In this document: positions 36,552-49,297 of the stretch, in pieces
How the letters are laid out: every line of letters starts with the position of its first letter
Numbering within the stretch: the stretch's first letter is position 1
NCBI GenBank assembly: GCA_018907035.1
Contig: JACCIC010000035.1
Coordinates: 310,001-374,000, forward strand
Reading direction: 5' to 3'
Source of the DNA: Sycobia sp. Sy_11
Lineage: Eukaryota > Arthropoda > Insecta > Hymenoptera > Epichrysomallidae
DNA: 64,000 nucleotides
Made by a program: the position numbers and the translations under genes
Notes under the pieces: generated by a model
What the model saw: the letters and a program-made list of their open reading frames with translations, nothing else
What the model was told of the DNA's origin: nothing
Database searches by the model: none

Positions 36552-38778
36552 TAGAAGACTCCGCACTTCGCAGTCAGATAGCTGCGGCGCCTGCGGCTGA
36601 CGGCATCTATATATAGTATATGTAGTATAGGCAGGTATATAGGTATAGGTTCGCTGTGCGTCTTTTTCGCTCATCTTTGCTATACGATGGTTGCTTATAT
36701 ATAGTTGTTGCAGTGAACAGTTGGCGCTGGCTCTGTTATTGCGTTGCGGCCTTCGCAGTTGCAGCCATATAGTATATTATATAGTCTTTGATTTTCTTAT
36801 TTTCCTATTATTTTCATCACCATTTTCGTTTTATTTTGTCCATATTTCCGTTCGCTGTCTTTCTCCCTCAATTGTTCCCATTTTAGAGATACATTATTTG
36901 TCTGAATATCTGATTAATTGTAGTTTATGAAAACAATCATTATTGCAGTTATTGCAGCAAACAGTGTATATAGCTTATTGATATCATAAAGTAAATAATA
37001 AAAAATATAAACTCTATTTGTATTTTGCTAGTATTGCTAGTATTTATTCTTATTTAAAATTCAGTTTATAATTTTTCATTCTAATCAATTAAACAATATT
37101 GATTATATACAAATGAATTTTCTATTTTAATTTTTTCTTTTATGTCTATTTTTAAATAATCTTTATTTAAACAATTGTCTTCTCACTTGTATATGTTCAA
37201 CTGTATATTCAACATGCTTTCAATCACCTTTAAAACAGCTGATGAATTTTAAATTGTATTACTTTTCCCGCTTAAACGAAGTTGATAATTCTAAACACGA
37301 ATGAAGATATTATAGACTTACAGCATATTAAGAGTTTAAGAATCAGTCAGAATTTAACGAGACGCTAGATTGCGCTTTGATTGCTATTTATTACATGTTC
37401 CATCTGGTTGCATATTTATTAAGTTATATCTGGTTATATCAAGTTATATTCAAGTCACATGACAAGTGGAAGCAAGTGGGAACTTAATTTAAATATCTTA
37501 AAACAATTTAATTTTTTTGATATACTCTCATAAAATGCATATAAAATACTATTTACGTTTAAGTAGAATTTATATTTTTCATTTTGTGATATTTTTACAA
37601 TAAAAAAGAATAGTCTTGACTCATTAGTCATACTCGAGTATGTGATGTAAATCATGTGGAGATTACGTTATTTCCTTAATTAGCAACCATAATTTCACAT
37701 TAGAAATATAAATTGTTAAATCGTAGATCGTTACCTAAAACTAGAGAATATTTTTCTCTAATTTTCAATTATAAAATATCACCAAGGGCTCCTTCCGATT
37801 TCGGGAAGATACAGATTCAGCGTTAGTTTATCTACAATCAACTGAGAAAGTAATTTTTCACATTAACTTTTAAAGCCACAAAATCAGTAAAAAATAATTA
37901 TATATTTTTTATTACTTTTTGAAACCTAAATAAGTTTATTAAAAAAATTGTCAATACAACCAACTATTCTCTGACAATTTCAGCAGTATAATTAATTCTA
38001 CGTTATATTGTTATTTTATTAATTAAAAAGATTTAATAAAATATCATTGATACTACTCGATAAGAATTCATGAGGTGTCAGGTTTTCTTACACCGAGAAA
38101 AGACAGAAACTTTGAAAGATTAATAAACAATACAAGTATTTGTTGTGGAAAGCATAGTGAAAAAATTAAAATAAAGTAAAACCCAAACAAGCTTTATTAT
38201 TAAGTTCTATCGAGTAATTTCAATAATTATTTATTTACAAATTTATTGATCAATAAAATATAAATATAAGTATAGAAATGTAAAAAATCCTTATCTCTCG
38301 ATTTTGAGCTGAAATTTTTGTGTATTTGAATCTGGTGTAAGCCTAGAATGTGGCGCCGTCTACCTTATGATCGATTGAATAAAGTTATGTCCTTTCAGGA
38401 AAGATTAGGAGCCATATAGACGGTACTCTGGTCGGAAGCCCTGTGGTCTTCTATATTTCTATATTATGTATGGCTGTTATATGAGTATGATTATGGTATA
38501 ATATTTAGCCAAATTTAGCTTAGATCATATGATTGTTGTTTTTAGGCTATGCATAAATTGCATTATCAGCAATATCATTACTTTCACAAATACTGCGGCG
38601 TTACAGTTTCAGTTTATTAAAGTTTTTGAATACCTTAATTAAGAATTGAATAAACACGGCAAATAGTGATATTTCTCAAATCTAATTAAATTTTCCAATG
38701 TAAATAAAACGAGTCAGAAAAAGGGAAGCAAAAGTATGTGCAACCATTATCGAAGTACGATTCATTTATGGTGATAAT

Positions 38779-41011
38779 ATGTCAAAGTCAAACATAAGGA
38801 AAATAACAGTTGACCCTACGAAATGTAATATTGATACTCGTCGTCCAAGTGTTTTTGAAAGGTTGGGCACTAAACCAGCAGCTAGTGCAGTTGCTCAAAA
38901 CACTTCAGATTACTGTAGAAACTGGGCACTTAATGGCAATTGTTCTTATGGCAAAGGCTGCAAGTAAGTTCTTTTAATAATAAATACTATTGTCATTGAA
39001 TATATAGAATATTGTTATAATTTATATTTTTATATTTGTTTTAGATATGCCAACACACATACATTAATAAGTCCTTCAAAGCGAGTAAAGAAGGATAATG
39101 CACCTGCAAATCCTCCATTGGTAAATCAAAAACTGATTTCACACGTATTTCATGAAATTCAATAATTTTAAATATATGTTTTCATTTTAATTTTAGCTTA
39201 TTGAGGATCCATTTAAACGGCTTACGTCTAAAATTGTGAAGACAACTTCTCATAGTCCAGATTTAAATTTAGAAGAGTGGAATCAAACAGATTTAGAATA
39301 CGAAGACGAAAAAGTGTTGGTAAGGCGTAGGCAGCTTTTACAAAGGGAGTTAGAATTACAGATGAAGAAAGATAAAGAAGTACATGGAAAGGATAAAATC
39401 AAATATAAGAAAAAGGCAATGAGCAGTTCTTCTAGTTCTCATAGTTCAAGTTCTTCTAGTACCAGTAGTAGTTCTAGCAGTGACGATTCATCCTCAAGCT
39501 CAACTTCAGATTCCAGAAAAAAAGTTAAAAAATTCAAGAAAACTAAACATAGTGCTTCACCCGAATTTGATGAAGATAAGGAAAGGAAGAAAAAGTAAGT
39601 TCAGATTTTAATTTGATTGTTTGTTATATTGTCATTTCTTTTAGAATTAGCTAAATAATTTATCTGCTAGATACAGTTGTTAGTCTTAATTAAGGAAAAA
39701 ATTTAGAAAAATTTGAAAATCATAGTTTTGTTATTGATTTGCAGATTAAAATTGAAACGTTTAGGATCAAAAAATGAAAAATTGCTTCCAAAAAAGAAAC
39801 GGAAAATAGATATATCACCGAAAAAAGATATCCCACCTAAGCCCATTAAAAAGCCAAACAATTCAATTGTACCTCATAAGCATATTTCTACATCTAGAAC
39901 AAAATCTCCATTAGCCTCAACAACTCACGTCATACCCATGAAATCAAAAGAAAGGATTAGAAGCGAATCGCCAAAGTTAAAGCCCAGGGAATCCGAAAAA
40001 GACAGACATCACAAGAAATTACGGGAATCCGATGAAGTAACGAAGGATTTAATGCCGAAAAAGCCTGTTGATAGAATGGAAAGGATCGAAAGAGTAGACA
40101 GATTAGATCGATTAGACAGAATAGATAGATTGGAGAGATTGGACAGACTAGATAGAAAAGATTCGGATAAAAGTAAACCACGCCCTTCGGATGACAAAGG
40201 CAAAATCGACGATCGTCTGAAGAGACGATCGAAGGACAGAGACAGGCGTTCCCGGACGCCTCCCACTGACAGGTCCAAGCATCAATATTTAAAAGATAAT
40301 TCATCCTCGGCTAAATCGAAACGCAGCCGCTCTCCGGACAAGTCACGATCCAAGCACGAATCCTTACCGTCACGACATCAGGACAAACTGCTATCGAGCA
40401 GATCCAGAGATCTAGATAAGCGCGAACGGGACTCCCACAAGCGCGATCGCAGCAAGGACCGGGACGACAGCCGAAAGCCAGATCAAAGCAAGCTGAAACC
40501 CCTCGGCCAGGACGACCACCGCAAACCCTCGACCCGCGACCTGGACGACAAGAGCTACCCCGGCGATCGGAACCGCCAGCGCAGCAAGGAGCGCCGCGAG
40601 AAGGAGCACAGCGGTCGCGACGACCGCAGCCACCCGAGGGTCGGCGGTCGCGAGCCGCGCGACAAGGAGCGCGAGGACCGCGACCGCCGCTCCGAGCGGG
40701 ACCGCGACAACAAGCCCCGCGACCGCGAGCTCCCGGGCCTCCTCTCCGGCGCGGGCGGCTCCTCCCTCGACAAGGGCTCGCGCTACGGGCGCGCCTCCGA
40801 CAAGGAGCGCGCGAAGGAGCCGGGCTCCGACAAGGGCCGCGAGCGCCGCTCCGACCGCGACAAGGACTCGAAGCCCTCGGAGGGCCGCGAGCGCGCCTCG
40901 CAGCGCTTCGACGCGCGCTACGAGCGGCCGCTGGACAAGGAGCTGCCCCCGCTCCACAAGGCGGAGCGCGAGCGCGAGCGCTTCCCGCGCGACCGCTCGC
41001 TCGACAAGGCC

Positions 41012-41043
<32 letters not shown>

Positions 41044-42004
41044 GGCGGCGGCCGGCCGCGAGCACCTGCTGGAGCGCGAGCGCGAGCCCGCCGCCTACGA
41101 GCGCGAGCGGGACCGGGAGCGGGAGCGCGAGCGCGAGCGGCACCGGCGCTACGGCGGCCGCTTCGACGCGAAGGAGCCGCACGGCCTGCCCGGCGTCCTC
41201 AAGCTCGACCGGCTGCAGGAGCGCAGGGAGAGCCCGCGGCGCGGCCTCGACGTGGAGCGCGGCTTCGAGCGCGGGTACGGGCGCCTGGCCCCGCCCCCGC
41301 CCCCGCCGCCCGAGCACTGGGACGAGCAGGAGGAGCCGGACTACCGGGAGCATCACGGGCACGAGGAGGAGCGCCGCAAGCCGGTCGAGTCGCGGCGCTA
41401 CAACAACAGCCCGTTCGCGGAGCGGCGCGCGCGCCCGGAGGAGCGCGGCCAGCCGCGGTACCCGGTGCCGGCGGAGCGGCCCTTCGAGGAGCTCCATCAC
41501 CCGCTCTACCCGTCGGAGAAGCTGCGGCCCGCGGCTATTAGGTAAGTGTTCCAGGCGAGACCGGGAGCTGGCCTCGGAGCTGTGGTTCTTTACTGACTCT
41601 TGATGCAGAGACGAGGTGGCCGCGGACAATTGGGACGTGCATCACGAGCTGGAGCACGCGGCGCGGGACCGGCCGTACCCCCCGAGCGAGTGGGAGGAGC
41701 GCGAGTGGCGCGGCCGGGCCGCGATGTGGGACAGGGAGACTCTGCCGCGGCCGTCGGAGGCGCACGAGGACGACTGGCCCGGCAGGTACGAGAACCCAAT
41801 GCCCGAGTGGAAGGTCGGCGAGCCGAGGAAGTGGGACAACCAGCCCCCCCTGCACTTGCGGCCCTCTTACCGCGGCGACCGTTTGAAGGAGCTCGAGCTG
41901 ACCGACCCAGCGCACTGGTAGATACCGTTTTATATTTGTCCTAGGAGAATCCTTGTTAAGCTTGCACATAGGCACACTTGACTACGTATGTAATACTTTT
42001 TTCC

Positions 42005-42037
<33 letters not shown>

Positions 42038-43257
42038 ATTTAGCAATAAACGTCGGCCCTTCAGTACTCCAGAAAGAAGAGAAGAACTGCCCAGCCTTGC
42101 CACGAAACAAGCGCTGCACAATAGTATGAAGGACGAGCCTATTAATAAAAAATTGATGGAACTTGCAGAAGGCAGACCACGGAAGAGCAGAGAGAAATCT
42201 AATGATAATTTCCAAAAGAAATTGTTGGTCAAGGAAAAGCCAGAGGTAAAGGAACCACCACCACCTCCACCTCCACCTCCTGAACCAAAACGCGCGTGCT
42301 TGGAAAAACCTTTACCAACACTCCATACTGAGAGTGATTTGAGCGATATTAGCGATGATCCTGACGATGTTCCTAATCTAGAAGAAGAAGCAACCGAAAG
42401 CAAAACTAATCCCAAAAAACCAGTCGACGTCGATCGGGACTCGTTGTCCGTAAAAAGTCAAGAGCCATCGCACTCATCCCCCAAGCCTCCTTTGGAAGAA
42501 CCTGTCTTTGTAAAAGAAAAAGAAGCTACGGAAACATTTAGGTATTGAAGTTAAAATGTAATTCCATTTCAAATATTTTTTATTTATATTTGATTTTTTA
42601 TTTACAGCAACAAAAATAACATCGAAGAGGAAAGTATGGAAACTATGGACTTTGAGGAAATTTCTGATGGTGAATTAGAAGAAGACATAAAAACAAGTTG
42701 CAAAGGCCTAGGAGATGCTCTAGGTGTTGATTGGGAAAGCCTTGTGAAAGATTCACAACCAAGACGTCCTGTTGCCATTAGTCATGACAATGCACATAAT
42801 CGGTGGCAATGCAAAGCAGTTTTCCAACGCATTGGTATATCTGTCAAAGCTGCTGGTCATGAAATAGTTGAAAAACTTCTTAAAAAATATACTGATAACG
42901 GTAATAATATCTTTAAAAAGTTTTTTTGTTTCAACATTGATTTATATTACAAGATTCTTTTCTATTATCCAGAATCCAGTAAATTACTTTTAAACAATGT
43001 AGCATTTGTACATACAGCACTGATTAGAAAACAACTCTTGACTAATTCTACCTATAAGTTAGTAAATAATGATGATATACTATTCAGGTAAAAATTATAA
43101 TCATAATTTCATTTTGTGTTTTATTTAAATTTTTATATTGTAATAAAAAATTTTTTTTAGAATTAAAAGTGATATAAGTTTTGACAACATTGAGAATCTT
43201 ACACCTTGCACAAGTCTATACGAAGAAGCCAAAATGCTTCTCCAACAAGAGGCATAA
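38779..43257 (+). CDS. Flacc: Zinc finger CCCH domain protein 13-like, m6A writer cofactor (Flacc)
   Basis: Nine coding exons are 38779-38963, 39045-39120, 39197-39594, 39745-41541, 41609-41917, 42044-42541, 42608-42900, 42973-43087 and 43161-43257, giving about 1255 aa. ZC3H13/Flacc bridges WTAP/Fl(2)d to the METTL3-METTL14 core in nuclear speckles. Hallmarks are the N-terminal RRPSVFERLG motif (21-30) and one CCCH-type finger (C46, C55, C61; Asn at the usual His position 65, His at 67). A poly-Ser stretch and long RS/RD/RE-rich, charged low-complexity sequence with R-L-D repeats follow. Near the C terminus are acidic SDLSDISDDPDD and the conserved block EISDGELEE...GLGDALGVDWESL. Exon 4 from about 40350 and all of exon 5 are much more GC-rich than the rest. 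The 72-nt intron 7 has no stop in frame. The first exon may be preceded by untranslated exons. Confidence 0.88.
42006..42033 (+). repeat. T28 homopolymer serving as pyrimidine tract
   Basis: A run of about 28 T lies 10 bp upstream of the exon 6 acceptor (TATTTAG, 42037-42043) of the ZC3H13-like gene. It is long enough to be length-variable and is placed where U2AF would bind. Confidence 0.7.
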
Positions 43258-43282
43258 ACTATTTTTCAATGGTTTGTTTACT

Positions 43283-43288
43283 TTTATT
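43283..43288 (-). promoter_or_regulatory. Polyadenylation signal for the SMYD-type gene
   Basis: Plus-strand TTTATT reads AATAAA on the minus strand, 170 bp past the SMYD-type stop codon and only 26 bp from the stop of the convergent ZC3H13-like gene. It is the clearest minus-strand signal in the 201-bp gap. Confidence 0.5.
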
Positions 43289-43458
43289 CCTCATTTCAGA
43301 GACTATGTTCATTTACAGTATTGTGAATGATTATAAAAATGCTTTAGAAAGACTATAATGACTGTAACAAAATGTATTATATGCAGATAAATTTCTAAAT
43401 AAGAAAAATTTCATGATAAGATAATATTATTACATTATTTTCATAATTCATATGTTGA

Positions 43459-46400
43459 TTATTTTTGTTTTAATGACTTTGAATAGTAAATTGCCCGATA
43501 ATCAGCGGGAACTACAATATTGTCTCTCAAGATTTCCATTGCTTCATACAACACTAATTCTTTTTTACAAGAGTCGATCTGTAAAAAGTATTTAAGAATT
43601 TTAGCGTGTTAAGTAAAAGTAAATTTATAGATATAGATACCTCATTTTTTGATACATCAGAAACTATTTGATCTTTACAAGATACTCTTTTCGTGCTTTC
43701 AACAGTTGCGCAATACAACTCATACAAGATTAATCCTGAAAATTGATTAGTTGAGGATAATCAAAATATTTGAGCTAGAAAAGTTTCTTTATACCTTTCT
43801 TTATACAATAGCCACAGTTTAATTTGTCCAAGCATTGAATAAGTTTGTTACAGTATTTAATTTTAATATTCAATTCTTCATCGGTTAAATCTGAATCAGT
43901 TATAATAAATCAACTTTTGCAACAAATCTTTTTAAACATTTTTTTACCTGCCCAAGAATATCCATCAGCTCGTCCAAATAGCGATATAATTTTGAACATC
44001 ATTTCCATCATTACATAATTGGTTTCTGGAACAAGAATGCTTAATTCTCTTATGATGAATTTTAAAATTTTCCTTGGATTTTCATATAATACTTCTTCTG
44101 TGGCTGCTATTATACCAGATCTAATAGCTAATATCTATAAATAGAATAAATTCCAACTAAATTTAATATTTTTTAGTGAAAAATGTGTTCTAAAGTTTAC
44201 TATAAAAAATATAATTAATAAACAAATTATTCTAAAATAGTTATTCATATTAGATACTCAAAAAAATTTCAAATTTGTAGTATTCGTACCTGTTTACTTT
44301 TAATTATCAATCCACAGCCATTACAAATCCATATAGTTTTGAAATTTAATGGTTTATCAGGTAATAGACTGCCAAGACATTTGTCCTTAGCACAATGTAA
44401 AGCTCCTAGGAGGGAACCACATTCCTATTGTTATTAAAATTATAATTATTTATTTTTATTAGTTCGTAATCTTATATTAATAATCAGCAAAAAAAAAATT
44501 CACTTGCTGTAGCATCAGAACACCTCGCACATTGGCAGATAAAATGTTTGGTAGCCAGTAGGAATTGTCTCCTCATTGTTGTATCCCACAGCAAATCAAC
44601 ATAACTCATTGTAATTTCAGCACCTTTTACAATTGGCATTGTAGCATAAACTAACAGTTCTTCTTTTTCATTAATTATGTGTCTTGTATTCGGAATGCAC
44701 TCGTGATTAGTGAGTGCACCTAATGGAAAAAGAGCTCGAAGGCTAGTTGATAAATCATCCCGCACCACCGCCGTTTCAAACGAATTGGTGTCCATAGCCT
44801 GGCATACTTTTCTCATAAATTCTTCATCACCCGGCTTAATTTTTCCTTTTATATATTTCTTTAGTACATCAATCTAATTAACACTTGTAATTCTAAATTA
44901 AAGATTTTTGTGTAAACATGTTTAATTAAACGGATGATTTATAAAAATGATGGTAAGAATACCATTTATTAAAAAACTTTTTAAAATTATTCTTAGTTCG
45001 TTTTTTCAGTTCTATTATATATATATTTCAGCTTATGTTTTCAAAATAATTTTAACATCTTTCAACTTTTTAACAAATACTGTTAGAATTCATAAAAAAT
45101 GTGCAAAATTTATATTTGAATTTGCCGCTTTGAACGCGTGAGGCGTGGTAAATCACAAAAAATACTGTACGACTAATGTCTGACTCTGAGTTGCTGCCTG
45201 CGCTAAGCCTATATAATCAGTTTAATATCCATTGCCTATCTATATAATGATTTCTTGGACGTACCATACCGCGTCACGATTGTCGCGTGATAAACTGATA
45301 TTCGTGATCAAGGAAATAGTAAGCAATCTAGCAACATAGTATTACTGTAAGAATTAAGGAATTCAGATATATGGTAAATATTATGTTATATTCAACAATG
45401 CATACAAATAATATATTTATTAGATTGAATTTTGTGTTTCTTCATATTTTTTGAAAATCTAACCTCATCGTTTATTAATATTTGGTTTATCTTTAAACAA
45501 TGCATTGACATTTTTTACAGATTTGTCTACACATCATCAATCTTCGCCAAACGTTACAATTCAATGACTTTACAGTGTCATAGAACAGACGTATTTTCTA
45601 TTAGATACAATAAATTAAGATTTGAAAACACCGACCGAAGTTTAACGTCACATCATATTTTTTATCATATATGTTTAAAGTAAGTAAAAAGACTCGATCT
45701 TTTGAATTTGTGTAAATAATTTTAATTAAAACTATTTTTAATTAAAAACTATATTTACTTGATTTATATTATATCTATACTTAGAAATTAATTATATTAT
45801 TATATGAAGTAAATGTATCATTATAAATATTTATCACTATAAATATTTCAATCAGAAATATAAAGTTTTCATCTAGAAGTTTTTATTTTTATTGGATACA
45901 TTTGTTATTTAAATTGATTGATTTCATTTCTCATACATAGTTGGCCATTTATCGCGTATAAAGCTTTGTTTTCACGCAGCGAATACTTCGCTGGCGAATA
46001 GCGAATAATCAGAAATCTAAAATAAATTTATAAAAATCTGGAGGAACACATATTCGCTCTAAAACTGCAAATATTCACCGATTTTACATAAAAGTACAAA
46101 AATATTTTAAAAAATTATATTACAAGCTCCAAATTTTCAATATTTTTGTATTTTGATCCATAATTTTTTTAAAAACTTCGTGTGTTATACAAATAAATAA
46201 TGTAATTTGAAGTTACGAATATTTGCGATTAAATAAATTATTTTTCATAATTCGCCCTGTACGTCCGGAGGGGGGAGGGGGGTTATGAAAATCGATTGAA
46301 GTACGCATGGTGCTCAAAATATTCTGAGCTCTTGGACTATTTATATATGCCACTTTTGTAACTATTTAAAAAAAAAAAGACTATTCTGCTAGCTCTTACT

Positions 46401-48569
46401 GTGCTTTTAATTGTGGAAATAATGGTAGCAAAAATAAGATACTTTAAATTTGCCAATAATTCAATGTAGAATAGATTGGAAAAAAAATTTATTATAGTTT
46501 TATGAAAACTGAAATATAGTTATTATAATCTTACTATACGGGCATAATATTTTTCTAAGATCCTATACATATATATACACTGATACATATACATATACAT
46601 ACACATACATACATACATACATATACATACATATACATACACTGATAAACTCGGAATAGCCAAATTTGAAAGGAAGTTACCAAGTTTGACATCGAACACT
46701 TATATCTCTCGGCATTTATGAGCTTTTTTTCAACGCAATTTCTATCAATTATCGGTATAACTCTATTATTCTTGTAAATTATTTGTATAAATCATATATG
46801 TTATTTTGCCCGAGAGCTCGATTGAAAGAATTTCGAACTGCCAGGGATAAGCATGCGATATGCAGATGCACTGATCGAATAGCAAATATTCCCAACTAGA
46901 GACAATACGATCGTTCCCGGCTAATTACTCGCTGCGTGAATTTGAGCATTTTGACGGAAAGAGATTTGATTATAATACAAAGTAATACCAACTTAAGATA
47001 TAATTGAATCTCGTATGTATAGAAAAGTAAATGTCAAATCATTATCGAACTAACAAGTAACGCGGTAAACAAGCTTTAAATAAGCGAAGTATGTAAGTCG
47101 AGCGAGTAATTACTCGAATGTTAAACTCAGGTATCATTCACCGAATTGAACAAAACCGCTATAAGATTCAAATTACATATTAAGTCGAGTATTAAAACAA
47201 TCAAAGACAAGTGTCTTTTTCTTTATTCGTAAACAAAACTTTTTAAGATCAAAAATACTCCAAATCTCCGAAAATCTGATTCTTCCACATATGTTATATA
47301 TAAGTAACTAGTCAATGACTATTAAACGGTCCAAAATATTATATATGTGTTTTTTGGACATCGGGTAAACAAAAAAACACCTAATATTTTTAGGCATTTA
47401 ATATGTATATTGATATATTCTATAAAATTCAATTTAACAGTCATTGAATAGTTATTAGCGTAAAATATATATGTCACTAGGGATCGAAACATGACAATTT
47501 TGAGCATATCTGAGATTCAAACTGATTTGAATATCAATCGAGTACTTAGCGACAGGAAGAACAAGCATATGTATTTAAAACATTTGCGAGAATGGGAAAA
47601 AAATAAAACTATAAATCCAGAACCAAAGGAATCGGTACCTGCACTTTAACAAATCTTAGTAGAGATATGCGCATATTAAGCGTGCATAATGACGTTCTCG
47701 TATCCTGGTTAATGTACAGCGCGTTGAGCATGAACGCACTCACGTCGCGTTTATTAAATTAAAAATTTTAATTAAATGATCTCCAATCATCGAGGAGTAA
47801 TACATATACAAAAATTCTGTCAATATCGTTGCTTTTCAAATGCTATTATTAAAATTTTACTTGTGATTTAGAAGTACTTTATTATTATTATTAATTATTA
47901 CTTTATTATTATTAATTCGGAAACTATTAATTTATACAATTATAAATTTTTATTCAATATTTCTCAAAATTACATCGTACATGTAACGCTTAAATGTCCC
48001 TTGTTTACGAACGCAAACAAGGACCATTCTAACATGAATGCGAATTTCAGTTTACATACGATTATAATACTATGTAAGTCAGCATGGGTCATTTGTGGCC
48101 ATTGCAGATTTTAATCATAGCTTCCGTAAACCTGGTTTATGAATAACTTTAAAGCATAGATAAAAATTACATTAAAATCTTGGACGAATGTTCGCATAAA
48201 ATATTGATATCGATAGTTTGATTGAGATACTTCAAAAAGTCGAACGTAACATTCAATGATTTGAATCGGACATTCATAAAGATTTGAATTTCAGATTCAA
48301 ATCTGTACGAACGTTTTAAAATTAAAATACCATGCTCAACCTTAGTTTTTGTTTCTTAAACAGTTATTTTCAGTTAGTTAAAAAGACGTTAATCTTATTT
48401 TTGGTTACTTAATATGTATGCTGAATTGTTATCTATTTCGTTGAATGGTACTATAATATATATACTTAGATATTATGTACTATAACCAAAATGATGAAAA
48501 GACAATTTTAATATCGTAAATAAAATTTTGGAATAATCGGTATTTACAAGTTGAGCATCTGGAACGATG

Positions 48570-48624
<55 letters not shown>

Positions 48625-48777
48625 TATATTAAAATTAATTTGGAATAAAGTTTTACTGTTTTATCTAAATTTAATGTGTCCTGTCTAGACCGTTTTTAAG
48701 AATTTCTCTTATTTATATATTATCTATTGGGAACTCAAACAGGTGCCGTATTCCTTCACTAACAAGAAAAAAAACTC

Positions 48778-48833
<56 letters not shown>

Positions 48834-49266
48834 GATTATACTGATAACAATTGTACGCTTAACGTAAATTTATAAAAGGTGAGCGGGAGTTTTAAACTAA
48901 TTTGTATAAATTAGTTAATTTTTAAATTTAGTTAATGTACCTAAAGATTTAGATCGCTTATGAAAGTTGTGACAAATAATTCAGTGAACATATTTTATCT
49001 CAACATGAAATGTTTCTTTGAAATAGATGAATGATATCTATATATAGATTATAGAACTTATGGACAAGAAACATATGCTATATAGACTAATGTTGTTTTT
49101 GGGAAATCTTACAATTCAAAAGATGTTTTTCCCTAGTTTAAAATTTTTTGATAGAATATTATAACAATAGTTTGAGTTGCCAGTAGCAATAAATAGAGTT
49201 GAATGACATCCATTAGATATAAAAATTTTAATTTTCGCATTTTAGAAATGAACTAGATAAATATTT

Positions 49267-49297
<31 letters not shown>

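Larger units (their letters stand above)
35368..38778. other. Intergenic region between Mo25 and the ZC3H13-like gene (divergent)
   Basis: The first part is probably Mo25 5' UTR, intron or promoter; it includes a GT repeat (35463-35521) in what may be a transcribed leader. A more mixed-composition stretch at about 36100-36750 flanks a (TA)n array (36495-36549) and may contain the Mo25 promoter. From 37000 to 38700 it is AT-rich; the last few hundred bases should contain the 5' UTR and promoter of the plus-strand gene starting at 38779. I see no extra coding exon. Confidence 0.45.

Noticed and set aside
40412..41629. Long open frame (405 codons) on the minus strand opposite the ZC3H13-like exons
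   Set aside because: It is the antisense mirror of GC-rich RE/RD codons, giving Leu/Ala/Val-rich low-complexity sequence with no domain; the plus-strand frame has matching splice sites and family motifs.
42901..42972. Reading the 72-nt segment as coding in the ZC3H13-like gene
   Set aside because: It has a full GT...AG pair, and its translation is Phe/Ile/Tyr-rich unlike the flanking conserved sequence; it is kept as an intron, with retention noted as a finding.
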